This document shows positions 13,601 to 26,217 of a stretch of DNA of 64,000 nt, piece by piece (positions within the stretch are counted from its first letter, which is position 1; every line of letters starts with the position of its first letter). This DNA comes from Hydractinia symbiolongicarpus (taxonomy: Eukaryota > Cnidaria > Hydrozoa > Anthoathecata > Hydractiniidae), in NCBI RefSeq assembly GCF_029227915.1, contig NC_079883.1:5580001-5644000 (forward strand), written 5' to 3'. The notes under the pieces are model-generated. The model was not told where the DNA came from, ran no database searches, and was given only the letters and a program-made list of their open reading frames with translations. A program made the position numbers and the translations under genes.

Positions 13601-16600
13601 GACGCACACATTATTTTTCTAAGCTATTGTAAAATATAACGGAGGCATTATTGAGGTATAATTTCTCAGGCTAAAGGCTCGCTTTTATTTACCTGTATTT
13701 TCCGCTATAGTGCAAAAAGATCGCGAGCTTCTTTTGTTATCTCTTACGCGCTTACACAAAATCTCTATTTTTGCCAACGCGTGCATGCGCGCCTTGTTTG
13801 TACTTTGATCTACACATTTTGTTTATTACTATGTATCGCTCTCTTTTATCTCGTCTCAAATTTCAAATGTTGTGATAACACAGAAGGGTTCTTATTCTGA
13901 TGTTTATTATGATGATCAAATTTTTAATGAGTTCTTTAGTTCTAAGGTTTATAAGATTTCTATCTTCTTTAATTCGGCTGTTATTTTGGACGCTTTTCTG
14001 TATGCACATTGTTTTTACAAGCATCGGTCAGCTTCAGCTGCGATGATTGAATTTTTTAAAATTTTCGGCCACTATGATGTCATTAACTTTTATACGCTAC
14101 TTGTTGCTACCATTATTATTTCTCATATGGTTTTAAATTACAAAACATTTGATCAAATTTGATCTCCTAATTTACCACCATTTTTTTTTAATTTGGTATT
14201 TAAAAAGTTCACAAGATATACCATATTGTTTACATGTAAAAAAATTGAAGGTTAGATCGAGGCTTAAAATTTGGTTTAGTGGTGTTATTCAACCTCGTTT
14301 CCAGGGCATTCATAAATCTCGTCCCCCCGGTATTTATGAACGTCTTTTTAAGGGAATTTTGCCTTTTATTATGAGAGTAAGGGTGGTAAAAAAGTTCATA
14401 TTGGCTGCTTTGTAATAACAGCCGAGGGGTCAGGGACCCGTGAGGATAGATGACTTTTTGAGTCGCACCTCCATATTTGCTTCTAACATGCCCTTACCAC
14501 TGACTCGAATAATGAAAATATATATCAAAAAAGAGAGGAGATAGGTAGGTAACTACGGTTAAAGTAACACACTCTTTTTCAATAACTACTGGTCATCATG
14601 TTCTTGCTAAATCCAAGGAAATCCGACCATTATTAAATACAACCTCGACCCCAGCCTACTGAGCCAAAAACTTTATAGGATGATCTGATCGGAAATGTTG
14701 GATGTAAATGCAAATTGCAAATTGTAGAAGTATATGGCTGCCATTTTTAGTTTTTAGTTTTGTTATTTTTTATTCGTATTTATTAATTGATCAAGGTAGA
14801 TTCAATTTCAGAATTTCCCTGTTTCATTTGTTAAGACACTAACTTATCTTGTATGAAACCACATACGGAAAGTATAGAATAGATGACACAAAAGTTAGTT
14901 ACCTATTTTTGAAATAATAATAATAAATAAATAAATAAATATTAATGTTAAAATATAAGTTAATCTATAGAATAAGTTAATTAGGAATTGATGTCGATTT
15001 CTAGAAACATGATGAAGTTAATTGAACTCTTCCAAACAAATTATAATTAATGGCCTTGTTGACAATTCCATCTATTCTTGGAACATTTGAAGATCAAAAA
15101 AACAAGATAAGGTTACTTACAACGCATGCGCAGAGAAATCATAAAGAGATTAAAAATTAATTGGTGATAGATTGAAAAGTAGAAAGACAAGGATATTGTT
15201 GCAAATTTTAAAAATATTGTTACGAAATAACTTGTCCTATTTTTATAATTTTGATGAAAATTTTTTCTCTATAATAATAATAGCCGTATTCACATGTCAC
15301 ACCTGGTATTGCCGAGCTAAAATGCATGAAATAGCGAAATTATATTGAGCGAAATTCTGAGGAACAGCGAACCGGTGAATATTTTTACAGGCTAATGGCT
15401 AGTTCGCAATAAAACTCAAACACAATCCATAGATATGAAGAAACGTGAGAAATATAATGCTTAGTATCATCACTCTATCGAAATGAAGAGGATTCAACAA
15501 AATCCCTTTGTTAGTTAATTAGCTACATATGTTATGCATCAAATGGAATGCATGTGCTTACATTTCAATACCAAACTCTGAAATATTATAAAATTGTTGA
15601 AATATTTTCTGCACGTTGCTAAAACAGCGAAGCAATATGAAACTGTAATTTTTTATCATGCTGGCGTCGAATTAATTGAATAAAAGCAGTTAAGAAGTCA
15701 TAAAATCACAATAAAGAAGAAGGATTTATCAGCTCGGGATGCCAATTAAAGTTGCTAACGGGACTGATGACATTCTAAAAATACATAACGACCTACACAG
15801 AAAGAACTTGACATTAATTTCAACTAATTAAATAGCTATTAAAAGCAGATGAGTTTTTTACACAACGAAAGCGGTTGTTTTTAAACCCTAATTGGCGAAA
15901 TTAAAAAAGAATCAATGCGTGATAAAAATAGCTTATTGTAAGAACGACAGGCTAATAAATAGATTGCATTGCATTGTTTTCGCATACAACAAAGTTTTAT
16001 TTTATATGGCTGGGATTTTTGTGTACCAGAGCATAGTTAAGAGTCATACCTTGTCAATTTTTTTATCATTTGTCAACAACTGTCACCTTTTACAAACAAA
16101 CCTGTCACTAGTATGGTGTCATTAGTTACCAGGGGCTAATTGGTCTCATTAGCTCTACTTATCAACTAATTTTAATTTTAGTCTTAATTGCTGTAACAAA
16201 GAAGAACACAGACAGAGGCTAATTTAAATCAGTCAAAAAAAGATCAAAGGTGACAATAAAAGAATGCAGAATATTTATATCACTGTAACCAATACTTTTT
16301 AAAACTAACTATTCAGTTGAAACAGTATCGGTATTGTTAATTCATTGATATTGTTGTCACTTTTACTCCTACGCGCCTTGCCTATCTGTGCATATATCTT
16401 TATAATGTTAAAAGAATACTGTATACACTCATTTTACATTGACCCTTGACTTTATTTAGTGTAACACGAAATACAGTCAGCATTTTTTAAAACTTTTAAA
16501 CGGTCATAGATCTATAGATCGCTATCGCATGGACCTAAAGCTGCAGTATACATCAAGGTTAGAGCTGGCTCTCATGAAAATAGACATATAATGCCTGAGA

Positions 16601-19600
16601 AAGGATGCAACATATACTATATGGCGAGAAAAAGTTCATATACAAAATTAAGCATGGAATTAGGTGAGACACAAATACGAAATACACACATTTGTTTCCC
16701 AAAATTATGTCTCTTTTGATCCACAATTTGTATAAAATTGATTGTCTTCCTATGTTTTGAGAAAGAAGCTTTAAACCTGCCATTCTGTGAATTCTTGCAG
16801 TTGGCAACAAAAAGACACACATGCACGCCCCTTATAATAGTGCAACTATAATCAAGAGAAGAAGAATATCGATAAATCACCATAATCAAAACCTTGCACA
16901 ATGGTCTGTCAATTTTAATCGTCTGATGACGTCAATGCATGTCATTGTGGACCACGTACAAGTAGGTCAGTGTTGCCTAGTAACAGAGCAAAGTGGATGT
17001 ACTGTTAACCATTCGTTCAAACTCGCTGCACCAATAATGCCTGGAGTTTTAGGTGCTCTAATAATTTTTACAGCAAGGTAGACAATCAAAAATTATATTA
17101 TGTGGAGAAGGGGGCAGGGTGCAGGGTAGGGTGTTAAACGAGGTCCAAGGTGTGCATTTATTTAACGTATGCGCTTATGCAAAAGAAATGCGATAAGGCA
17201 AGTATTAGCAGTAAATTCTTAATAAGTTGAGTTTGTTTATGAATATTATCTGTGTATCAAAGAAAACGAACGCGGAGTTCAAGTACCGGAAACTATAACG
17301 CGTTGCAATAAAATTTCTGTGGGCGCAGGTGTTATGTGGGTGCATGAAATTCTTAATTAAACCCTCTTCTAAATCAACGGTAAACACAATGAGGAATAAA
17401 AAGAAAGCATGTCGTACACATTCTGTTGTGATTTATTACATCCTGACGTTGACTAATTGAAGATGTAGGTGCAGAGGTAATCACAGTTGGATGAACACAA
17501 TAAGAAAGTTGCTTTTCCTATTTTGCAGGAAATGTGCTCACGAAAAGCTGTCATCATTCTTTCTAATTATAATATTCATTAAAATTTTTAATCATCAACT
17601 TTTTAATTAGCCATGGAACAATCACAAAGAAATTTATCTTTATCGTTCTGTGTTCAAGTCAGATTAATAGGGGGAGGAGTGGTGGGTGTTGCTGTACAGG
17701 TGGTGTTCCGAATTAAGTCTCTTCGTCGTAGTGATTGGGACTGTCCTCCGTAAGATCACGCTGAAGGGTTGCGTACATCAAGGTTTTCTCATTTTCGATA
17801 TGTTTGTGTTTTCATATTACAACATATAAGTCAAAATAACAACATAAAACGAAGAGTACAACGTACTTATTGCTTAAACAAAAAACTTGGAGTACCGTAT
17901 CGTACAGTACCAAAAGCTGTGAGGTCACACATACCCTCATCTGAGAGAAACATAGAGTTCAGTTTAAAATTGTGGCTGCTATGTTTGACAAGTAGAAATT
18001 CATTGAGCTCAATTTAAATTAATTTGTTGTTTCTAAGACCGTAACAAGTGCTTACAGATTCAAACTTTTACGGCTCTTGCTATGCCCTGCAAGTTTCATC
18101 TGTAGCCGGTAAATAGGCGGGACGATGTCAGTTTTCTTGCTTAAAATAATATCTCACACGCTTATTTAATCAGGCAATATTTTTATGCTAAATCAGCAAG
18201 ATCTTCTCATCATTGATGGCCATATGAAAAGCACAATTCTAGCTTAGCAAGCAAGAACAATAAAAAGGACGATCTTAGTGTGCTTATTTTCAACTTAAAA
18301 GCCTATCTAATTGCCTACCACGAAGACTGCATAGATTTAGCAGAGACTTTGTTTACGTTTATTGAAGCTATTAATAATCCACACAGTTCATTGGGAGCTC
18401 ATTATCGCTTTTTAATTGGCTCTGCTAGCGCCATCTTAATTTATTACACTGTGATTAGGCCCAATAAAATATAATCGTACATAACTAAAAAATAGCAAGA
18501 ACATTTGAACTTCCTTTCATTAACGACAAACATGTCATTCATCAACATACAAACTTCGGTACCAGTCTTAATAAGAAAGGTCTTAGTGTAAAGGTTATAT
18601 GCAATATAATTTCTTCTCGCAATAGATAAAAGCGGAAAATAGGGTTGGGGAAGAGGTGGATATTAAAAGAGTTTCACCGATGGTAGGTCAAAAGAGAAAA
18701 TATTGCAAATTGTATCGCCTAAAGTGTACCTCAAGGACCACGCAATTTAACGGACTAAAAACACGCTCCCTTTAAAACATTCTATCCAGATAAAATAATA
18801 ATCAAATCTGAATTTTCTATTTAATAAAGAAGTGGAAGATCTGGTATCTTCCACTTCTTTTCGTTCCTATCTGGCGCCCCTCTCATATGACACTTATGGT
18901 GTGTGGCGCACATTCTGCAGTGTCATGATTTTGATGTTAACTTCGTTCGTTTCGAAATCCAGATTATTTTTAGTTTCTTTATATAATTTAAAAACTTTAG
19001 AAGCCCCCTAAAAAAGGCTTTTAAAATATTTTAAGGTGCATTTCTGATGTTTTGTACAACTTCTGTAGTAATTAAACACAAAGTTCGGTTCCGGCTGTTT
19101 TGCATTTTTTTTAAAAAAATAAAACAAATAAATAGAACAAACGGATGTTTACAAGAAGTTCGTTAAGAGCAGGAAAACACACAAGGGTAAAATAAGCTTA
19201 CAACCACAATACTTTTCAATAAAAACCAAATAAATGGCTTCTTAAACACTTTGTTGGTTTATTGTAACAAAGAGGTCGAAGGTTACAAAATGATGAGACA
19301 ATAAATGTCATATCCAGTTAAGGTAAATGACACTTTAATAATGCGGCGATAGAGAATCAAAAGTTCAAATTTCTCTCAACTTATGTGGACAGACAGATTT
19401 ATAAAATACAACTTGTCGTCATTCTGGTACTTCAATTAGAGAGCACAAGTTTCTATAATTATGCTGCACTTATTATAAAAACTATCGATCTTGCCACAGC
19501 CAATTGTCGAAAATAATTTTTTAAGTACTGCATTACAAATTAGTTTTTCTGTGGTTTGTCCTAATTTTGTACATTCTGATATCATCATACAGACATCACG

Positions 19601-19777
19601 TTTACACGTCGATTAAAAAACACACATACACACAAGGTTTTTACGCATGCGCAGTCAGACATTCTAGATAATTAAGAGAATTCTAGATGACAACGTCCCC
19701 ATTTTTGAGAATATATGTTAACGTTAGCATATAGTATTTCCAAAAATGTCTGTCGATCTTCCGTGTGGAATGTGTTG
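10651..19777. other. Long intergenic stretch with no supported gene
   Basis: AT-rich DNA. The ORFs at 13872-14162 and 14149-14415 (96 and 88 residues) are hydrophobic or basic and match nothing I know. ORFs near 16617-17081 overlap on opposite strands and look random. One perfect hairpin is listed separately. Confidence 0.45.
18826..18860. repeat. Perfect 15-bp hairpin with 5-base loop
   Basis: AAAGAAGTGGAAGAT at 18826-18840, loop CTGGT, then the exact reverse complement at 18846-18860. No U-run follows and no gene is adjacent. Function unknown. Confidence 0.8.
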
Positions 19778-20365
19778 TTAAGTGAGATCGTTGCAAGGGT
19801 GACAGGTGCATATTAAAGACTTTGTACTTATCCTACGTCTACAATAAAATTTTGGCAGTCGACTGGTTTCGGTTCCTCGAAGATTTTCGTAAATCTTGAG
19901 AAATGAACGAAAACGTTCATTCTCCGTTGGAGCATGTAGCCTGATTTTTGATACGCGTAATTCATTCTCGTATCTTAAATAAAGCACTGCAATTGAGTTT
20001 GTGATATTTTTAGAGCCTACGAAAGAGTATACCAAATATGGTGCTGACATCAAATGACACAGTGAACTCAGTGAGAAACTGCAATAAGTTTCCTTGCCAC
20101 AACATACTTCAACACTCTTTAAAAAATACACACTTTCTTGCAAAAAACCTTGCGACCGCAAATATTTTCCGTTCATATACAAGCGTATATGAGCTGAGAA
20201 TATTTGCAAAAATCGTATGATCATTGGATCGTGTGCTAAAGTAAAACTTAATATATGAGAAATTATTACAGTTCTAGCATTTCCCAAAAGATGTTCTTCA
20301 AAAAAAGCTATGAAAGAAAGTCCTGTGTGGATTAATATTGGCAAAACCAGGGGCGAGACCATCAA
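19778..20365 (-). CDS. Unrecognised 195-residue ORF
   Basis: The longest open frame in the gene-poor left half. It starts with a hydrophobic stretch (MMVSPLVLPILIHTGLSF) that could act as a signal or membrane segment. A cysteine-containing middle follows, then a basic C-terminal part with a C-x-C-x2-C cluster near the end. I recognise no domain, and the base composition does not clearly differ from its surroundings. It could be a real single-exon gene, a fragment of an old mobile element, or chance. Two bases after its TAA-side boundary there is no clear processing signal. A length of 195 codons in such AT-rich DNA makes pure chance less likely but does not exclude it. Confidence 0.3.
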   Translation of the reverse strand: MMVSPLVLPILIHTGLSFIAFFEEHLLGNARTVIISHILSFTLAHDPMIIRFLQIFSAHIRLYMNGKYLRSQGFLQESVYFLKSVEVCCGKETYCSFSLSSLCHLMSAPYLVYSFVGSKNITNSIAVLYLRYENELRVSKIRLHAPTENERFRSFLKIYENLRGTETSRLPKFYCRRRISTKSLICTCHPCNDLT

Positions 20366-20743
20366 CGACCTACTGAATATTGACCTTTTACAGAAAAAGT
20401 GATATAAAATTTCTGACGCAACAGAATTATTTTATTTATTTTCCTTCATCCATCGTAAATCTGCGTAGAACAGTTCGAACTGCAAAAAGCAAAAAAATAA
20501 GAAAATCTCTTTTGTGAATACTGCAGGAATAAATTGGTTTGTCGCTGAAATAGATGTAGCGGCCATTTTAGATGTTTTAGATTCGAAACAATTTTTTTGT
20601 ACAACCATGGTGCGTGGGAATTTCTGGGTCTACGTTTACAACATTTTGTGGCTCCTGCGCGTTAAGGACTTTGCAACAGTACCTGCATCTAAAAGTTCTA
20701 AACTTCAAATAATGGTGGCAATTCAACTATGGTAGGTTTCGGG

Positions 20744-20802
20744 TTAACACGCAACATGTTTCGCTAAATAAAGCCTATTTAGCGAAACATGTTGCGTGTT
20801 AA
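20744..20802. repeat. Perfect 27-bp inverted repeat with 5-base loop
   Basis: The arm at 20744-20770 begins TTAACACGCAACATG. The loop AAGCC follows, and the exact complement is at 20776-20802. The arms extend outwards with mismatches (GGTTTCGG against CCGAAGCC). It is the strongest simple hairpin in the window and lies in gene-free DNA. Confidence 0.9.
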
Positions 20803-23762
20803 GCCGAAGCCGCTCAACCTCTCATCCATTTAAAAAATCGTGTTATGATCTTAGAAGTCTGGAGATAAGATTATTTTTACTTTATTACTTCAGTTTTATT
20901 TTTTTGAGAATTATGCTATCTTTACACTCTCATTGAATGATTTTTATAGACAAAAATCTCTAATCTTTTCCCGTATGTTTTAAGTCTACAAGATAAAAAT
21001 TATGGCTACGACTCTCGTAATCATCATGCGGCGATGATAAAAAACGAATCTCATTTAAAGAGCATTATGCCTGCTTCATAAGTTTGATTGACTGTTCCGT
21101 GATAACGGTTTAGAGGGAAAAAGACCGTGGGACGAGAAAGCGATAACCTTTGCTGATATTCATCTTATATACAAGATTGTAGTTATCAAACTATCACCTT
21201 TAGATATTTAAAACATGAAAGAAGCAACACGCAGAACGCGCGGAAATCGTACAAGCCTATCTGGCATATAAGACGTGTTAATAACTTATTTAACAGGATG
21301 GTCACATGATATTTTTAATAAAAGCTTCAAAGCTACTTAAGAACATTTTAAACAATTTTAAAGAATGTCGATAACCTAAGCAAATTTCGGAGGGTAACAC
21401 TTTTAACACTTTTTTGGGACAGGGTTTTTTGATTTTTACTAACTAAGTCGATGTAATAAGGTTGTCTGATGTTGTATTTGTATGCTGTTCATCATGAGGC
21501 TACCAAGGCGTTGCTAGAGCGATATGTCGAGACTAGAGATAAAATACAGACCAGATTACTTGACGCAAATGACGTCGTGATCACAATTACGTCTATATTA
21601 TCTTCTTTCTCCATGTTATATTCCAATATTCTATTTTTGTACGAATGAGTTGAGGATAAGTATTCCTGGCGAAACTAATTCTTATTCGTAAAACAAGGAA
21701 GCTTCTTGCAGATGTGATGTCATAGATATGATGTGACGCGTAGATATGACGTCATTTGATATCAACTACTTTACTAAATGTTATGTGAAATTCATTTTTA
21801 CCGATTTAACCTAAAATTCGAAACGAAACGAAGCTATGGCATAAGTAAGAAAGGCGTAATAAATTACATTGTGAAGATCATAAAATAAACTTAGTACCAG
21901 ATTGTAAGCTTCGGAAAATTTTAGAATCAGAAACATTTTCATTTCATATGACAGATATTAATTAAACAGTATCAATTTTTAAGAGTGTATCAACTTGTCT
22001 TACGACCTTCCTGCATTAGATACAAACACTAAAAACTTGTCACAGTTGCCTACTCAGTTTTTTTGGTTAGACCCGACATCTTAAAAGTTAATAATTATTG
22101 TTGATGCACGTATAACATGGTCTTCAGAAAGTTGTCCGCAGGGGTGTAGTGCAACGCAACTGAATTTTAAAACTGGTTGGTCGTCTTTTATTTTCCAAAA
22201 CTTTAGAGAATGCAGTTCAGTTTATTTTCTTTTACAATTTTGAAAAATAGTCAAAAATTTATCTAAGGGAAAATCTAGAAAGAAATTTGCATCAGTGCTT
22301 TAAAACTTTTCACGAGGAAATAAAAGCGCGAAATCGGGCATAAATTCGGGACAAAAATCACTAAAGTTTTTACCCGCGAAAGTTTAGGTAGTTAACGTCT
22401 AGATTTTATAATTAGATGAAAATTTTCTCACTAAACCAGAAATTACCCGCGGTAATTTTATTTAAGCGGGCAATGTTTCGTCACGTCAAGAAATAAAAAA
22501 TTATTATTGTTTGTTTCAGAGATACCATCTTTTTTTCAGTCTAGACATTTTACGATAACGGAACATAAAGAGATTTTTTATTAATTTTAAGGAGATAAAT
22601 TTGTTGAAAATAGATTTGCTTACTAAAAAAATTTTTAAGATAACATGCTGTGAACTTTTCGCGATTGTTTGATTGAACATCATCTGACCATGGTTAATCC
22701 AATTTAACATACAGACGAAAACATCGAGTCCTCATTATTGAAGTATTGTTCTGTAAACTCTGTAAATTTAAACAAGATAAGATGAAATTTTTTTTGTCTG
22801 CTATTCCGCGCTTCTAATGTTTTCATAAATCATAAACACATGGACATTGATAAGAAATATGGCTTCTTTTATTTCATATAACATGCGCTTCAACCTGTTT
22901 GACTGACTCCGGAATTTTTTTTTTTTGAGATGCTGACCCTATTTTTAGAATAAATCCGTTTACTTGAAAAAGCAATATTAAATTCTGAAAAATAAAGTAA
23001 ACTATCCTGGAACAGAATCATGTGAATACTTAAACATCCATAACTTGTTTTAAATTTGTGATCTATATTTCAATTTTATGTTCAACTAGGAAAAATTAAG
23101 GACTGTTCAATAATTTTTCTCGAGATACAAAAAAATGCATATTTGCATAAAATTTTTTAACTGAACCTCTGCTAAAAAAAAGATTGTAATTGATTTTTTT
23201 TTAACAAAAATAAAAAAAGAGTTTAAATGCGCTCCACTTTTTAACTGTTAATACTTATTTTTTCCTTTTTTACACTTGGAACGTGACATATCATATTGGA
23301 TGTCATGGGGAGGAGAAAAAAACTGTGTTCGATATACACCAAAAAAATGCTACATATTGTTTTCGGAATATTCAATTTATTCTTCAAAATTTTACTAAAT
23401 AAATCCTTTTTTTTTTATAGAAGAAAAATAATTAGATATCATAATTTATTTAGAGCACAATTACCACTCCACAATAAGCATTATTTTAACGCATAATCAT
23501 TTTTGATGAGAGATCCTTTTTGTGTTTGTTAGATTACACTTTTCCACCTTTCCAATTTTATCAATCACAACTAAAAAAATTTATCATTACGTCAGCAATT
23601 TAAGAGGCTAAAACACAGACCACACAGATTTTTCGTTATAACTGATTCGCAAAAAGAATTATTCCTTTAGTATAATTTCTTGCAAAATATTTTAATAAAT
23701 AGCAGAAGAAAATAAAATATCCGTGGTCACATCTTCTAACTACAATAAGAGTTTATTACTTT
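20803..23762. other. Intergenic stretch, nothing recognised
   Basis: AT-rich DNA with homopolymer runs (for example near 22,915-22,927). The short ORFs at 22516-22710 and 23296-23496 are low-complexity and not supported. Confidence 0.45.
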
Positions 23763-24536
23763 TTATTCATCCCCTTGGTCATCCGTTCTATCAACAAATA
23801 TTACTTTTACTTCTCTTCCATATCGTCGCCAATTTGGATCAGATCTTACTTCTTCGTTAGTGTCTCTTCCCCCGAATCTTCCCCATCTTGGCTTAGATTC
23901 TCTCGTTTCCGTACCGTCACCGTATCGCCCCCATGGTGGAGTGGCATCTTCCTCAGCTACTTCTTTTCCAAATCTCCCCCATCTTGGAGGTTCGTCTTTT
24001 AAACTTTCGTCCACCTCTTTACCAAACCTCTCAGGTCGAGGAGTTTCTTTTTCTGCATCATCCCTTTTACCACCTCCGAACTGTCTTAATATATAGCCAT
24101 ACCTGTAGTGTTGTTTTCCGTTATTTTCAACCTGTCGTGTCGCTCCATCGTCTGATGCTTTCTCAATGATAATTACTTTATGTTTTTGAACATCCTTATT
24201 TGTGGATCTTCTTAACTCGTGATATTTACGCAGGATCTCTGCATCTTCGTTATCTTCTTCATCGGCTGCCGTACGTTTACCTGCTCCACCGTACCGAGGC
24301 CTGACAATATAAGGTTTGAAGCCATCACGATGTAACCTGTGTCGGCTTGACGTTAGCTTGCTTTCTATAAAGCGGCTTTCACAAAGCACAGTGAGATATA
24401 GTAGTGGGAACAGAAGAATACAACCTGAAATGACAAAAGCAACATTCTTACAATGAAGTGTACTTTTCCTCGGTGTCCTTAAATTTAAAAGTTCAAATTT
24501 GTTTAAGTTACGTCGTAAAATTCTATGAAAATGCAT
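23763..24536 (-). CDS. Neuropeptide precursor with repeated W-G-R-F/Y-G units (RFamide/RYamide-like)
   Basis: The open frame encodes 257 residues. A hydrophobic segment (CILLFPLLYLTVLCES) looks like a signal-peptide core. It begins just after TTTCAG at 24425-24430, a good splice acceptor, so the real first exon may lie elsewhere and the coding exon may begin at 24424. The C-terminal half holds related units: PERFG-K, PPRWGRFG-K, PPWGRYG-D, KPRWGRFG-GR and PNWRRYG-R. Further upstream are RPRYGGAGKR and RQFGGGKR. Gly followed by basic residues is the signal for C-terminal amidation and cleavage. The units are spaced by Asp/Glu-rich linkers, and N-terminal processing at acidic residues is typical of cnidarian precursors. 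Two units are imperfect: one has Asp after the amidating Gly, another a doubled Gly. Mature peptides would be secreted by neurons and act on receptors or peptide-gated channels. The start codon is unsure. Confidence 0.8.
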   Translation of the reverse strand: MHFHRILRRNLNKFELLNLRTPRKSTLHCKNVAFVISGCILLFPLLYLTVLCESRFIESKLTSSRHRLHRDGFKPYIVRPRYGGAGKRTAADEEDNEDAEILRKYHELRRSTNKDVQKHKVIIIEKASDDGATRQVENNGKQHYRYGYILRQFGGGKRDDAEKETPRPERFGKEVDESLKDEPPRWGRFGKEVAEEDATPPWGRYGDGTETRESKPRWGRFGGRDTNEEVRSDPNWRRYGREVKVIFVDRTDDQGDE

Positions 24537-26217
24537 TAAGAAGCGTATAAAAACTAGGTTTTAAGGTGAAAGTAAAGATAAAAACAGGTATGTAGTGAAG
24601 GTCCATTGTTTTGGGTGGGGCATGGGGGTAATATTAAGATTTAACCTCCAAAATTAAGTAAAAACGCATCCTCTGCAGAGCGTCTATAAACCATGATGGT
24701 TTAGCCGTTCGAGTTCATCAAGTGTTTAAAATATCAGAGAGGATGTTTATTTAGACTTGCAGTACTTATGCAAATATAATTCATCCACCATGTTACAAGC
24801 TCAATTTATTTGTCACAAAAATGCGAACATTTTTTAGGAGTCAATATTTTCGATTTTAATTTTAAGTTATTAGGATATTTTAGGTGTGGCCACGCCATTG
24901 TTCTTTCTTTTTGATCAAACTAATTTTCGGCATGGTCAAACGGCAATAATCACTCAGTAAGCACGGAAGCCTTTGACGAAAAAAAAGCGAAAACATTGAC
25001 CCTCTCTCGTAACTAAGTTCAACGTCACAGTAGAAGATTTTCCTCACATTACAGAAGTATGAAATCTCTCACCTTTCATTATGAATATCGTATTTGCTCA
25101 ACTGATGCGATCACTTTGGATACGGGAGACACACAACTAGCTTTTATTAGAAGACCTTCCAAATAGAGGCGGATGGTGATGCGATGTTAATTTTTCTACA
25201 AGTTATGAATTATTCAAAAACGCGCAACTGATACTATCAAAGTTTAGCTACGTCACCTTTTCAATTTTTAATATGCAACAGGGGGTTAGAATCCTATAGT
25301 AGTAGTAATTCTTTTGTGTAAACTACGTGTAAAAAACGAACAGATTTTTTGCATGCAACACCCTGTTAATTTCGATGGATGTATAAAATCTGTAATTTTA
25401 GATTGAAAAAGGAGAAGGAATCTAATAATTGTATCTGTTGTAAAGTTCTGTTGATCATCCAACCTCTTCCTCCTCCCATAAAAACAAACAGAAGGATTAC
25501 TGACTGTTCTCTCTTTGTTCCACAACAATGAGCCACCAAAGGAAGTCAATCAGCAAAAACAGCTGAATTTCATCTCACAGTGAAGGGATACAAATTACAA
25601 TTTGTTTTTGTGAGAATTCGTTTTATTTCACTATCTCTTTCTTTCTTTCAATTAACAATTTAATTTCCTGATATATGTTATTATTGTGATAAATTATACA
25701 TACCCCCATGATGCATTGCAGTATGGCTTTTTCTCTTTTTTCTTCCTCCTAACAACAGGATTGTTTTCATTGCAAGTAGAAGAAAAGAAGAAAAGAAAAT
25801 CTATTGATGGGACTTTTAAAGCTATTCTATCCTGTATCAACGCACATGTTTTCCCATTTAAAAACGAAAAATTGACTTCATTTTGTTAATTTTTTAAAAA
25901 TGAAATACAAATAATAAAAAACATCTTCTTTTCAAAGAGTCATATTACACGCCTCCACAGAGGCTATTGGTGAAACATTACGAGCATTTTTAGAAGTTTT
26001 AAAAAGCACGCACATGAAGTGAGCTCAATCTATTGTTCAATAAAAAAGTACAGTATGCGCAGATTAATTGAGTTCAATCGCCATCCGAAACATGTGCGCC
26101 TCTTTCTTTTAGATTTGACTCTTCATCATTTCCATCTTCCACACAATAAACATAGTTTCCGCTACTCCCCTTTTGATGTCAGGAAATCTTATTTGTTTTC
26201 GTTTCTATGTAATTTGT
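24537..26217. other. Intergenic stretch between neuropeptide and DPF genes
   Basis: Holds the upstream region of the neuropeptide gene, possibly including its unidentified first exon, and the 3' flank of the DPF gene. Nothing else recognised. Confidence 0.4.

Noticed and set aside
13872-14415. Consecutive ORFs of 96 and 88 residues
   Set aside because: Partly low-complexity and hydrophobic or basic, first lacks an ATG at its start, and no family resemblance. A mobile-element relic is possible but cannot be supported.
16559-17081. Overlapping ORFs on both strands
   Set aside because: Mutually exclusive frames with no domain or codon signal.
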